From Chara braunii (taxonomy: Eukaryota > Streptophyta > Charophyceae > Charales > Characeae), in NCBI GenBank assembly GCA_003427395.1, contig BFEA01000325.1, positions 979,352 through 1,007,692 on the forward strand: 28,341 bases of DNA, in the 5' to 3' direction. Positions 18,762-27,750 of the stretch are shown one piece after another. Within the stretch, counting starts at the first letter, position 1, and each line of letters opens with the position of its first letter. The position numbers were made by a program, and so were the translations under genes. The notes below the pieces were generated by a model. The model had not been told where the DNA came from. It ran no database searches and saw only the letters and a list, made by a program, of their open reading frames with translations.

Positions 18762-18851
18762 GGCTTAGCTCAGTTCGTACACCCGCAAACTGTTAAAATC
18801 CGGACCTCAGTTCGAATCCAGGCCGGTCAGTTTCCCGATGATGTCTCAAGG
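18762..18851 (+). mobile_element. tRNA-headed SINE-like copy 1
   Basis: A box-like sequence TTAGCTCAGTTCGTA and B box GTTCGAATCC are spaced as in a tRNA gene, with CTGTTAA at the anticodon-loop position (GTT, Asn-like). Stems are too degraded for a functional tRNA. The body leads into GTCAGTTTCCCGATGATGTCTCAAG, shared with the other two copies. Downstream (18895-18929) is a TAATAGAACGC...CTGTATTCTGG segment resembling half of the 19326 palindromic MITE. Confidence 0.6.
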
Positions 18852-19151
18852 CTGTCGTCAAAATTTTCCCGCTCCCGTTGTTCCTCCTTCCTCCTAATAG
18901 AACGCTTGTAGGTGATAACTGTATTCTGGCCACAAGCATGCCTCGGTACAGTCACAACGCCTGCAAGGAGTAGCTAGCTCCTCGCGTTTGGGGATTCAAA
19001 CTCATAATCTGTTCACCGCTTATTACATGTGACAGTGTAGCATTCCGAGTCAACCACATGGGATGGACAACGGGTTCCGTTGCGAGAATACCCTCGCTAA
19101 GGGACCAGCTTTCCAGTAAACTACACAGATACCCATCACAAAACCAAGCCT

Positions 19152-19285
19152 CGCTAGCTCAGTTGGTACACCTGCGAACTGTTAAAATACAGCCCAAGTC
19201 CGAATCGAGACAGAATCAGCTGACCAGAATAAAATCATTCTGAAATACCGGGGGCCTGGTCAGCTCAATGATGATATCTCAAGGT
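19152..19285 (+). mobile_element. tRNA-headed SINE-like copy 2
   Basis: Has A box CTAGCTCAGTTGGTACACC, CTGTTAA anticodon-loop position, and a degenerate B box GTCCGAATCG. The body has GGCCTGGTCAGCTCAATGATGATATCTCAAG. It starts 389 bp after copy 1. It is followed closely by a palindromic MITE copy. Confidence 0.62.
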
Positions 19286-19325
19286 CACTCACACCGGGCC
19301 CTAGGCCCACGGTGTACTCCACTGC

Positions 19326-19439
19326 TACCGTCTTCACCTGAATAGAACACCCGGTAATTATTGCCGTATCTGGACTGAAAGTTGCACCAAATACAGCTAT
19401 AATGACCGGCCATTCTATTCGGGTGGGGTGAAGACGGTA
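19326..19439. mobile_element. Palindromic MITE family, copy 1
   Basis: Ends read TACCGTCTTCACC and GGTGAAGACGGTA. The arms share GAATAGAA, CGGT.ATTAT and TGTAT blocks with loose complementarity around a TGGACTGAAAGTTGCACC centre. Homologous copies are at 20788-20892 and 22774-22882. Confidence 0.8.
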
Positions 19440-19530
19440 GGAACTGGCCCCCAGAGCATCAAACTTGGTGGGGTTGCCTTCACCTTTTGCCTTTCATTTG
19501 CATTTTAGAACACTTTGGATCGCTAACCGG

Positions 19531-19666
19531 CGTAGCTCAGTTGGTACACCACTGAACTGTCGAAATACAGACCTGAGTTCGAACTTCACTCGAACCAGAT
19601 GAGTAAACAATACTGCGATTCTGACTTACCTAGGGCCAGTCAGTTCAAGGGGTGATATCTCAAGAC
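19531..19666 (+). mobile_element. tRNA-headed SINE-like copy 3
   Basis: Has A box CGTAGCTCAGTTGGTACACC and B box GAGTTCGAACTTC, with CTGTCGA at the anticodon-loop position (GTC, Asp-like). The body has GGGCCAGTCAGTTCAAGGGGTGATATCTCAAG, matching copies 1 and 2. It starts 378 bp after copy 2. Confidence 0.62.
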
Positions 19667-20787
19667 CGTGGCCCTTTTGAAGGAAGAAAAAAGAACAGTC
19701 TGGATTGACCCCAGTAACAAGATTTGTGACAAGATACGCAATGTGGTGTGCTAAGAGAACGCGCAGAGGCTCTCCTCGTTGCACAGTGCAGTCTGTCCAG
19801 GTATAATGCTGGAAGGTTTACAGCACCTATGCTTGTTTTATGACCTGGCCCGTCCTCTCTCTGGGCCTGGTGGAGAAGTGGTCTGGGGGCGTTGCCTGGT
19901 GCGGCGGACCAACCATGGTCTGATGATTTTGTCCTGTTGGGATCTGCGGCCCATCCAACAAGGGTCCCGGGCCAGCTTGGGTACGCGGAAGAGACCTTGA
20001 GAGCGCCGATTCTCTGGACATTGTGGACATCGTGCAACTGTGTGCCATTGGCCAGCAGGGCAGAACGGCTGACTCCTCCAGTGCTCAGAGCAGAGACCAA
20101 GTACACCATAAAGCAGGCGATTTCAGCCCGCCTGGTCCCTCGTAGTGCAGCAGAAAGGTTCTGCCGGCAAGGCGACTCACCGATTTGTTTCCCTGCCAGT
20201 CGGCCTTTTCGGGTTTGGTGAAGGTCCAACAAGACCCTGCTGAACGACCGGAATTGCATTTTCTCCGCTATTTTTTTCTTTGACTGCCGCTGGGTTTCCT
20301 TTTGTAAACAAGCGAGTTACCTTGTAGTACATGCTTGGTTTTCTTTGTTCCTGAGCAAATTGGCTTGTATATAGTTTGTACGTAGTTATACCCTTTTCGC
20401 TTTCAGATGCATGTGCTGGTTTCCCTTGTTTCTTGTCAAACAGGTTAGTTCGTTAAACTTTGTTTCCATTTTCCGATCGAGTGAGTGGACTCTGTGCTGG
20501 CTTTTTCGTTCTCACTGTTGACTGGCTACCTGGAGTACAGCAATCTGGGTGTCTTGTGCACACTTAGAAAGATTAGGTTCCTGAAGAGTGTGCTGGTTTT
20601 TTGTTTCTTACGTTGTTGTTGGACAGGCTAAGCTTGCGTCAGAAAGATTGGGGTTTTGAAGCGCATGATGGGTTTTCCCATACATTGTTGGGCCGGCTAG
20701 CTTGTGCAAAATCTGAGAGGTCCTGGAAGTCATGTGCATATGTGCATAGAGTTTGGGGTCTTTTAGTGTTGTTAGGCTCTGGGGCTA
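19667..20787. other. Long stretch with no recognised gene
   Basis: The longest open frame (20259-19660, minus, 199 codons) has no recognisable domain, overlaps the SINE end and is probably chance. Between 20320 and 20650 the phrase TG(C/T)TGGTTTTCTTTGTT... recurs four or five times at irregular intervals (20334, 20410, 20497, 20590), suggesting a decayed tandem repeat. Confidence 0.45.
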
Positions 20788-20892
20788 CCTTCTTCCCCCG
20801 AATACAACGTACGGTCATTATAGCTGTATTTGAGGCATCTTTCAGTTTAGATACAGCTATAATGACCGTACGTTGTATTCGGGGGAAGAAGG
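20788..20892. mobile_element. Palindromic MITE family, copy 2 (perfect 42-bp arms)
   Basis: The arms 20788-20829 and 20851-20892 are perfect reverse complements over 42 bp, separated by a 21-base loop with TTTCAGTTTAG. The arm contains CGAATACAACGTACGGTCATT and AGCTGTAT blocks that correspond to the other two copies. Perfect arms imply recent origin, gene conversion or selection on the hairpin. Confidence 0.9.
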
Positions 20893-21110
20893 CATGCATA
20901 TTGGAGTGTGACAGTTAGTTCGTCCATACGACGGACAGGTACCTTTTCTCCCGCCTTCAGACAGCGGCTGCGACTAGGACTCAGGGTAGAGTCAAAGGCC
21001 ACCTGCCAGTGCCCCTCTGGACCTGGGTTTGACTATTTTTCCTGTGGACGTGGTTTCCCGTTTTGCGAATGGGGTATGAACCTGGCCGGAGTGCCCGGAT
21101 CATACCGCAA

Positions 21111-21208
21111 GGTCGCCTTGCAGTAACTTGAAGGGACTCCACAAGGTCGCCTTGCAGTAACTTGAAGGGACTCCACAAGGTCGCCTTGCTGTAACTTGAA
21201 GGGACTCC
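21111..21208. repeat. 34-bp minisatellite, three units
   Basis: The unit starts GGTCGCCTTGCAGTAACTTG and ends CTCCACAA. Copies are at 21111-21144, 21145-21178 and 21179-21208; the last has one A-to-T change and a truncated end. Confidence 0.95.
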
Positions 21209-21229
21209 GGACCCGTTTTTAAGCTGTAT

Positions 21230-21263
21230 AATAAAGATCTTCTTCTTGTTATTAAAAAAAAAA
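21230..21263 (+). promoter_or_regulatory. Poly(A) signal and A tract, retroposed 3' end candidate
   Basis: AATAAA at 21230-21235 is followed 19 bp later by ten A and then an A/G tail (to about 21288). This is the arrangement at the end of a reverse-transcribed polyadenylated RNA. The minisatellite lies immediately upstream. No parent coding sequence is recognised. Confidence 0.5.
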
Positions 21264-21314
21264 GAAAAAAGAAAGAAAGAAAGAAAGATTTGTGACTAAG
21301 ATGACGCATTGCCA

Positions 21315-21358
21315 AATAAACTTTCCTTGAAACAACCTTTCAGTATTAAAAAAAAAAA
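21315..21358 (+). promoter_or_regulatory. Second poly(A) signal and A tract
   Basis: AATAAA at 21315-21320 is followed 27 bp later by eleven A (21348-21358). Two such ends within 130 bp suggest successive retroposition or a two-part tail. Confidence 0.45.
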
Positions 21359-21359
21359 T

Positions 21360-22181
21360 TCATTGCAACACTTTTGGGTTCAGACAAGTTAGACTCACTC
21401 GTTGCAACGACTCTTGTGGCCAGGTATGAAAAGGGATGCCTAAAAAATGAACGGACGGACGGGTACAATATAAGCTTCTATGACATTTCATTCCTCCTGA
21501 TATCAACTTCTTGGAGGGGCCAAAGTACCTCAAAGATAACCGGGCTGTATAATAGTGCTATACACTCAGCCACCAGGCGATCGATCGCCTAATCAGCTTC
21601 ATTCGGGATGGAAGCCAAGAACACCTTTGGACTTCTGCCTGTTTCCAAACCCCAAACAACATTTAGCCCCTGGAGAGTATGGAAAGATGATGGAACAGAC
21701 TGTATGTAGAACAGTTACAGAAATCTATAATGGCTATCACAGAATAAAAAAATCAGCACAGATGGGTGTCCAGTTCGCAAGTAAGTGATAATGCTTGGGT
21801 AAGAGCATCCGCGTTTACACCAGTTACGCCAGACCAGGACATATAACGAAAGTTGACTCCACAGTATTTCAGTTCCTGGATCGATCATGTTAAACCACCA
21901 GTACTTGGCCCATACATCGGCCGCGGGCCATTGCCGTTAACGCTACGCAAAGTTCGGGCTTCGGGGTACCGGACCTCAACAATGGCTGGAAGCGCCAGCC
22001 AAAGAAATTCGAAACGGTACCCTGTCGCTTCGGCAAAAATCGGCGCGCCGGGGGATTCCAGGCTCGGCAGCGATAGCTGGGCCAAGTCCTGGTGGTTTTA
22101 AGGGGAACAAGGCCGATGGCCCTTCCTATGCCACTTCTCCGCTATTACCCGATGTTCTATGCATCCAAGCTCTTGCCTTAT

Positions 22182-22182
<1 letters not shown>
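21360..22182. other. Gene-free stretch
   Basis: No gene, RNA or repeat is recognised. GC rises around 21900-22090, and short open frames on both strands there lack domain features. Confidence 0.45.

Positions 22183-22237
<55 letters not shown>
22183..22237. repeat. (CA)n microsatellite
   Basis: A pure AC dinucleotide tract of about 27 units. Confidence 0.97.
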
Positions 22238-22239
<2 letters not shown>

Positions 22240-22773
22240 ATCAATCCCTTTCTTGCAGACCGACGCCGGCCCCCCAACCATGAGTGGACGTCAAGTCGTT
22301 GTCAATTGGTTTGTGGAGCACAGGATGATGCTTGTACACGAGCCGGAGGGCAACGGAAGACCACCTAAGCCATGATGTATGCAGTTCAGACTCCAGAGTG
22401 ACTTTTAAGGGGACATTTGGATCTGAAAGAAGATCGGTGGTTTACGAGAGGGGAACCAATGAAGTCTGCACCTCAAGTGGTTCTGCAGTGCGAAAGGGCT
22501 TTAAAAGGGAAGCAAGGAAAATATCAAGGGTTCTGCAGAGGGCTTTGAACCTAAGGGGCTGGGCATGCAGGCCTCGGTGAGCCCAGAAGGGAGGGCCGCC
22601 TGGAGAGAAATGTGCCCAACCCACCCTAAGTGAAGGCCATGAGGACAAAAATATGCTGCCCCCCAAAGTTAAAGCCGTGGCAGCGAAAACATATCAGCCC
22701 TACGTGAAGTCCGCTGTGATACAGTTGAAAGGGGCGGCCGCACCCCAGCCTTTTCAGCTAACGAGCAGGCCTA
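22238..22773. other. Gene-free stretch
   Basis: Nothing recognised. A short duplicated phrase GGTTCTGCAG (22479 and 22529) with GGGCTTT... following is the only internal structure noted. Confidence 0.4.
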
Positions 22774-22882
22774 CTGTCTTCACCCGAATAGAACGCCTGG
22801 TCATTACGGCTGTATGTAGACTGAAAGTTGCACAAAATATATGGCTATAATGACCGGATGTTCGATTCGGGTGAAGACGGCA
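22774..22882. mobile_element. Palindromic MITE family, copy 3
   Basis: Starts CTGTCTTCACCCGAATAGAAC and ends GATTCGGGTGAAGACGGCA, with the same GACTGAAAGTTGCAC centre as copy 1 (19326). The internal arms are imperfect (CCTGGTCATTACGGCTGTAT against ATGGCTATAATGACCGG). Confidence 0.82.
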
Positions 22883-22980
22883 GCCCTCTGAGCTCTGAGT
22901 TAGTTATGGAGGCTGGGACCCATACGGAGGCTGGGGCCCATGCCCCGTCCCAGTTGGTTCTCAACCGCCCAGTGCACGAC

Positions 22981-23064
22981 CTCCTTTCTTTTGTTTCTTT
23001 CTGGTGGATGTGCACTGTGCGGTTGAGGCTCCGTCTTCACCCGGAAAGAAACAAAAGAAAGGAG
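22981..23064. repeat. 24-bp inverted repeat hairpin
   Basis: CTCCTTTCTTTTGTTTCTTT (start of the left arm, 22981-23004) is inverted at 23041-23064 with one mismatch. The 36-base loop includes CCGTCTTCACCCG, the terminal motif of the palindromic MITE family. Flanks GTGCACGAC and GTGGCATTGCAC extend the pairing loosely. Confidence 0.8.
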
Positions 23065-24150
23065 GCTGTGGCATTGCACACATTGGGGAGGCACTGGCTG
23101 CCAGCGCCAGCTCGGCTCAAGCGCACTACAGGCCAGTCCAGCGCTGAGAAGGATGTGAAGAGGCAAAGGAGCAGTTGCAGCAAGCTGCTCTGCCCAGCAG
23201 CTGCCACAGCTGCACTACAAGAGGAAGTGCGTCAGCGCTGTGTCTAAGGATTTGGGGAGAAGGACGGCCGCCGTGGGGACTGGTTGTACTTACCTGGTGA
23301 TGGCCAAGGAGCACACTCGTGGTGGTCAGACGATGCACAATTGCTGGGTGAGAGGATAGTAGAGTGGGAAGACAGAGCGTGAGGAAGAGAGAAGTAGGGG
23401 ATTGAACAGAGAGAGTAGGAGAGTAGCAACGGCGGTCACATCAGAGTAGAGCCGCTACATTGTTGTTGTATTGATTATTTTTATTGGAGGCGAGAAGTGG
23501 GGCTTTTTCTTTGTCCTGATTTGAGTCTTTTGCGGGTCAGAAAAGTTCGGGTTCCGATCAATTGGCTCAACTTCTCGTTTCTTTCTCTTTCAGCTCGCAC
23601 TTGCAATGCAAAACTGGCCACGACAACTTACGGACATTACCAGCTCCTTGAATTGCTTCGCGGTCACCTGATAAACACTGCGAATTTTCATCTGGCTACT
23701 TTTGAGACATTCATTTTCATTTTCTCCTTAGCCCTTCGCAATAACAGTTGTGTGTGATGTCTCTTTGATACATTCTTCTTCTTCCCTTCCCTGTTTCCTC
23801 TTTTGTTCGATAGTAGGGGACTAAGGCCGAAGGGTTGATGGACGTACCATCGTCATAGACGTCATAGACGGGTTTTGTATTTAAAAAAAAAGAAAAAAAA
23901 AAAGAAAAAAAAAAGAGAATACCATGTTAGTGAGCAGTTGAAGATTGAACCAAGACTGGGATTTATAAACTTCGACTGAAGTTTACTTGGGCTGGGGGAG
24001 AACTGGTGGTGGTGGGGGGAGGAAGATAAAGGGGCGCGGGAAGGAGAGAAGGGGGGGGAAGGGAGGAGACGGAAAAGGAGAAGAGAGAGAACGAGACAGA
24101 AAAGGGGAAGGGCGTCGAGCTACATCGAGGAGAACAGCAAACTGAATATT
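23065..24150. other. Stretch without a recognised gene
   Basis: Contains a strong donor-like CAG/GTAAGT on the minus strand at about 23293, an acceptor-like TTTCTCTTTCAG on the plus strand at about 23594, and an A/G tract at 23881-23915. None could be linked to a recognised protein. The open frame at 23497-23757 (plus) has no domain. Confidence 0.4.
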
Positions 24151-24203
24151 AGGGAGGGAGGGAGGGAGGGAGGGAGGGAGGGAGGGAGGGAGGAAGGGAG
24201 GGA
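24151..24203. repeat. (GGGA)n microsatellite
   Basis: Eleven or so GGGA tetramers with one GGAA variant. The sequence before it (24000-24110) is also purine-rich. Confidence 0.93.
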
Positions 24204-24709
24204 TTGAGTGCGACAGCGAAAGCAGGCATTCAACATAGCTCAACCGGACTCCATCATGATCCTAAGTTACAAGGCTGGACTTCTATCAAGCCCTGAGATG
24301 TCCAGATCCCGATCACGATCTCGATCCTGACCCAGATCCAGATGACTCTACCTGATAGCCTCCGAGACAACCTGGATGTCAGGGTGCAAAACATCAAATT
24401 TTCTGAAACTGTTCAAATAAGACACACAAACATACTTCTGGGAAACAAGCTTGGCTTTGGCCTGGATTCAACATGCACGTGGAGGATACGTTCGACGGTG
24501 ACGTGGCACATGCTCGATGTTTGTATGGATGCATGACCAGGGGGAAGGAGTCGTAAGCAAGGAGTGATTAATGTTCACAAGACGGTGAAAGTGGCTATGG
24601 CAAGCCAAAAGTGCAAGTCAATCGCCTTTCCTGGAGAACCGCCATTCCGCGCGCCATTCCCCTGGTCTGAGGAGAATACGATCTGTCATCCACCCTGCCT
24701 TCATCAGCT
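24204..24709. other. Gene-free stretch
   Basis: A GATCC(C/A)GATC-type mini-repeat occurs at 24300-24345 (five loose hexamers such as AGATCC and CGATCT). Nothing else is recognised. Confidence 0.4.
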
Positions 24710-24717
24710 GCACACAC

Positions 24718-24774
<57 letters not shown>

Positions 24775-24877
24775 AAAACATACAATTATTAACTATTTCT
24801 TCTGTCTTTTCCATTTTCCCGCTTTCCCCCCATCTCCACCCACACACACGCACACACACACACACATTCACACACAT
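24710..24877. repeat. Two (CA)n tracts
   Basis: Near-pure CA repeats at 24710-24780 and 24839-24877, separated by a pyrimidine-rich stretch and followed by A-rich sequence to about 24930. Confidence 0.95.
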
Positions 24878-24930
24878 AACAGGAAGCCAAAAAAAGCCAA
24901 AAAAAAAAACAAAAAACAAAAAAAACAAGA

Positions 24931-25551
24931 GGGGTAAGGGGGAAAAAAATAAAAATCAGGAAGGAACAGGGTTGTTTGCGGTTGGAATTTTTCAGTTTCA
25001 TGAAACACTGCGTTTTTCCCTAAGGTGTCAACAAAAATGTAGGGGCACTCTTGTTCAATGCAACACTGAGGGGCCTGGAGAGGGGGAAGCAAAAAGGGGG
25101 GGGGTAGGAGCACACTAGTCTGATTTTGTTATATTTTTATTTTCTATCTTCAGTTAAGTTCAATCCAGTAAGGAATTCTGAGGTAAACCCCAGCCAAAGT
25201 TGTCTGCATTGCAATTCTGCATACAGAACTTTCTTTATCCCATAATTTTATTATTTATTTATTTATTTATTATTATTATTTATTTTTTTTTGGGTTCTTT
25301 TGGCGTGGGAGCTGCCTGGAACTCGACTGAGCATCCTGGCATGTCCAGCCACCGCCAGGTGGCCCGCATGCATGCACGGAATTGTGCAGCATTGCAATAC
25401 ACACAACTTTTGGCCTAGTGTAATTTTGAAACCCGCAAACAAACGACATTAAAAAAAGAGAGCGAAAAAAAAAGTATTTTCGGGGCACCCCGTCCTCTGC
25501 ATCAGGTTGAGATGTCCGGACCCAGTCTGGACCACCCCCAGTGTCTGGTGT
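24931..25551. other. Gene-free AT-rich stretch
   Basis: Includes a TTTA/TTA tract at 25249-25290. No gene is recognised. Part of it could be 3' flank of the minus-strand gene remnant at 25552. Confidence 0.4.
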
Positions 25552-25957
25552 TCAGATAGGTCCAGTATTTGGGTCTGCGGTAGCTATGTTTGCCAGCCTT
25601 ACCCCATCAATAAAATCTGTATAAACTTCACTCATCCACTGAGATGAGTCGTACCCCGAAGTATCCTTGAGCTGGCCGCGTCTGAAAGATTCAAGCTCGT
25701 CCACAAGTCTCAATGCATGGACGTAGGCGCGCAAAATGTCACCCGATGTCGCGTGCCTGTGGAGAACGACAGAGATGGACGCACTTCCAGGAACCAGCAT
25801 GTACTTCTCTGCAAAGTCGTGGGCACAAGGAAACAATTCGTTCACCCCGTCAATCATTTTAAGCAAGCCTATTCAGCAAGGCCACCGCAAACAAAGCGAA
25901 ACCAGAGCATGAGCATGATGCGAGCAGAATTGTTGAGAATGGTAAGAGTCCGAACAT
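25552..25957 (-). pseudogene. RUS/DUF647-like C-terminal gene fragment
   Basis: On the minus strand, the frame 25866-25552 encodes 104 residues with FAEKYMLVPGSAS (18-30), ISVVLHRHATSGDIL (31-45) and RAYVHAL (46-52). This resembles the conserved YxLxxxxxxxxVVLxxxATxxDxLxAYxHA region near the C-terminus of RUS (root UV-B sensitive, DUF647) membrane-associated proteins. Upstream, a segment opening at an acceptor-like TCACAG (25963-25958) reads [15 protein letters not shown], matching the VRxLxLxTLNxxRAxI pattern that precedes it in that family. The two segments are in different frames, with a break at about 25867-25880, so this is either a frameshifted pseudogene or a missed small splice. No upstream exons are found before the (CA)n block at 26086. 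Family assignment is from remembered motif patterns and needs a search. Confidence 0.45.
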
Positions 25958-26085
25958 CTGTGACTTTTTGAAGTCCCCACATCTGTGCATTTTGTGAGCA
26001 GGGTCTTGAGAACGCCAAGCCAGCCAACGAACACAGCTGCAAGAACAGCCATATAAAAAATCACTACTTTCTGTGATTAGTAGAT

Positions 26086-26182
26086 CACACACACACAGAC
26101 ACCACCCACCCACCACACACACACACACACACACACGAACACACATACAGACACACACACACACACACGCACACACACAGAG
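26086..26182. repeat. (CA)n-rich tract
   Basis: CA repeats with CACC, GAAC and GAC interruptions. The near-pure Cys-Val frames on the minus strand are artefacts. Confidence 0.95.
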
Positions 26183-26269
26183 GGCAGTTTTTTTACCTTT
26201 ATTTGGTTTTTTTTTTTTTCTGATTGAATCCTTGATTGATTGATTGGTGGGGGAGGGGTCACCCCCCCC

Positions 26270-26280
26270 ACACACACACA

Positions 26281-26347
<67 letters not shown>

Positions 26348-26348
26348 A
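26270..26348. repeat. (CA)n microsatellite
   Basis: About 39 CA units with one GACA interruption, ending immediately before LINE reverse-transcriptase sequence. Confidence 0.96.
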
Positions 26349-26350
26349 CA

Positions 26351-26470
26351 GTGCTGATGTTCGCCCATGATCTAACGGTCCTCTTTCGTGCCAGAAAAAT
26401 TCCTTGTTCCAAGCCCTCGCTAGAGCTATCCAAGCCTTTCGAATAGCATGGAAAAATTCCTTGTTCCACA
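26351..26470 (+). pseudogene. LINE reverse transcriptase fragment around the FADD box
   Basis: The frame from 26351 reads [14 protein letters not shown], the motif C region of a non-LTR retrotransposon reverse transcriptase (canonical F/YADDL). The first catalytic Asp is changed to His (CAT at 26366-26368). A frame change near 26392 continues with [14 protein letters not shown], typical of the helix after the box. The fragment is lost after about 26470 and is bounded on the left by (CA)n. It is an inactive LINE relic. Confidence 0.65.
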
Positions 26471-26561
26471 GTGATGATGTTCCGTATAGTATCATATTAC
26501 AAAATATCGGTGGTTAGAATCCCTCCTCATCCGTTCGTGAATGTTAATTTAGGGATGATGA

Positions 26562-26564
<3 letters not shown>

Positions 26565-26653
<89 letters not shown>

Positions 26654-26672
26654 ACACACATACACACACACA
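26565..26672. repeat. (CA)n microsatellite
   Basis: About 54 CA units with a few TACA interruptions, again ending next to a copy of the LINE FAHD segment. Confidence 0.96.
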
Positions 26673-26688
26673 CTCGCTCTGCCCCGCA

Positions 26689-27172
26689 ATGCTGATGTTC
26701 GCCCATGATCTAACGNCTCGCACAAGAGAAGAGGTTCTGCGCCAGCCCTTATTTTGCAACCCAGGAATCAAGAACGCCCAGGGGAAACCATTTACCCTTA
26801 CACTAAGGGACACCAAATGGGGCAAATGGGTGGAGCATGGGGTGTGGCAAATCAAGCACCTCTGGGAAGACAGCAACAGGCGATGGAAGACAAGCAGAGA
26901 GCTCAGAACTCAGCTGAAAGGAAGCCACAAACTAGAAGAACATCTTAACGACTTGGTTCAGGCCATACCGCAGGAATGGACAAGACTGCTCCGAAAGAAG
27001 TCCCAGTGGGGACTAGGGGACTGGGCGACATGGAAGCAGGATGAGGAACCACAGGCTGCATTCAGAATCTGGAATCAGGAACTGGAAAGGAAGGAATGGG
27101 CGGTTGCCGATATGTACGAAATCAAGCGCCCGCCGCCCGGGAAGTACCACTCGCCAGCTGGACCAGGCAACT
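26689..27172 (+). pseudogene. LINE ORF2 C-terminal region, part 1
   Basis: The frame starts with a second copy of LMFAHDLT, then after the N at 26716 jumps to EVLRQPLFCNPGIKNAQG, GKWVEHGVWQIKHLWED and NRRWKTSREL. This is the post-polymerase region of plant- and alga-type LINE ORF2 proteins (pattern PLFxNxxI ... WxxxGVxxIxDLW). About 200 residues expected between the FADD box and this region are missing at the N, pointing to a collapsed or mis-joined assembly rather than a natural deletion. The frame ends at TAA 27172. Confidence 0.65.
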
Positions 27173-27323
27173 AAAACTCCGATCGCTATCCAACTGCAAC
27201 ACCTGCGCAAAGTAAGGGTGGTAGAGTCTGACAATTTCACAATCTACAGTCGAACTACGCCATTGGTGGATTTGGAGGTGGAACCGCAGAATGGGCATGG
27301 AATCTTAAGAGGAGGAAGAACTG

Positions 27324-27702
27324 GGGTGGCCAGAAGAATCACCCTTTACACCGGAGCAACTACCCAAAATACCGTGGCTACAGATCAACGCCATACGCAT
27401 CGGAAGGGTCAGAAGCCTGCAGTGGCTAATCGCCCACGTGGCACTGCCAGTAAACGACTGGTTAAACGATCGCAGGAGCCGGGCACAGAGGGATCCAGCC
27501 AACGCACAGTGTGTAGTCTGTCAAGAGAGAGACCCAGAAACAATGCTTCACTGTCTTCTAATATGCCCCATGGGAGAAAGTCCAGTCCCTTCGGAGACAA
27601 ATCACGTCGTCACCATTCCCTGAGAGCAAAGCAACCATACTGCTAGGCCATGACTTGCCAAGGAACTGGCAGCCATACGAGATATCATATTCCAACTAAT
27701 AA
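27324..27702 (+). pseudogene. LINE ORF2 C-terminal zinc-binding region (zf-RVT-like), part 2
   Basis: A frame containing FTPEQLPKIPWLQINAIR leads into DWLNDRRSRAQRDPANAQ and the zinc-binding pattern C-x2-C-x9-H-x4-C (CVVCQERDPETMLHCLLIC, starting at 27510), the usual end of LINE ORF2 proteins. A one-base shift near 27575 continues as VQSLRRQITSSPF and LGHDLPRNWQPYE to TAA at about 27702. It lies in the same orientation as part 1 and in the right order, so the two are one frameshifted copy. The sequence meets an adapter junction at 27716. Confidence 0.7.
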
Positions 27703-27715
27703 GGCAGTATACCCT

Positions 27716-27749
27716 CTGTCTCTTATACACATCTAGATGTGTATAAGAG

Positions 27750-27750
<1 letters not shown>
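27716..27750. other. Nextera mosaic-end junction (library adapter contamination)
   Basis: CTGTCTCTTATACACATCT (27716-27734) is immediately followed by its inverted partner AGATGTGTATAAGAGA (27735-27750). This is the 38-bp mate-pair junction adapter lacking only its last three bases, after which the sequence slips into (GA)n. The minus-strand frame shows the well-known contaminant peptide YTHLDVYKRQ. It is not genomic. Confidence 0.97.

Noticed and set aside
18762-18835. Functional tRNA gene
   Set aside because: A and B boxes are present but the acceptor and anticodon stems do not pair, and two similar heads follow, so these are SINE-like relics.
19660-20259. 199-codon minus-strand frame
   Set aside because: No recognisable domain, it overlaps the end of a SINE-like copy, and composition is not distinctive.
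23285-23350. U1 snRNA-like start (ACTTACCTGG)
   Set aside because: Only the 5' ten bases resemble U1; no stem-loop I or Sm site is evident. On the minus strand the same bases form a good CAG/GTAAGT donor, but no matching exon protein is recognised.
25859-26495. Cys-Val-rich minus-strand frames up to 169 codons
   Set aside because: They are translations of (CA)n microsatellites.
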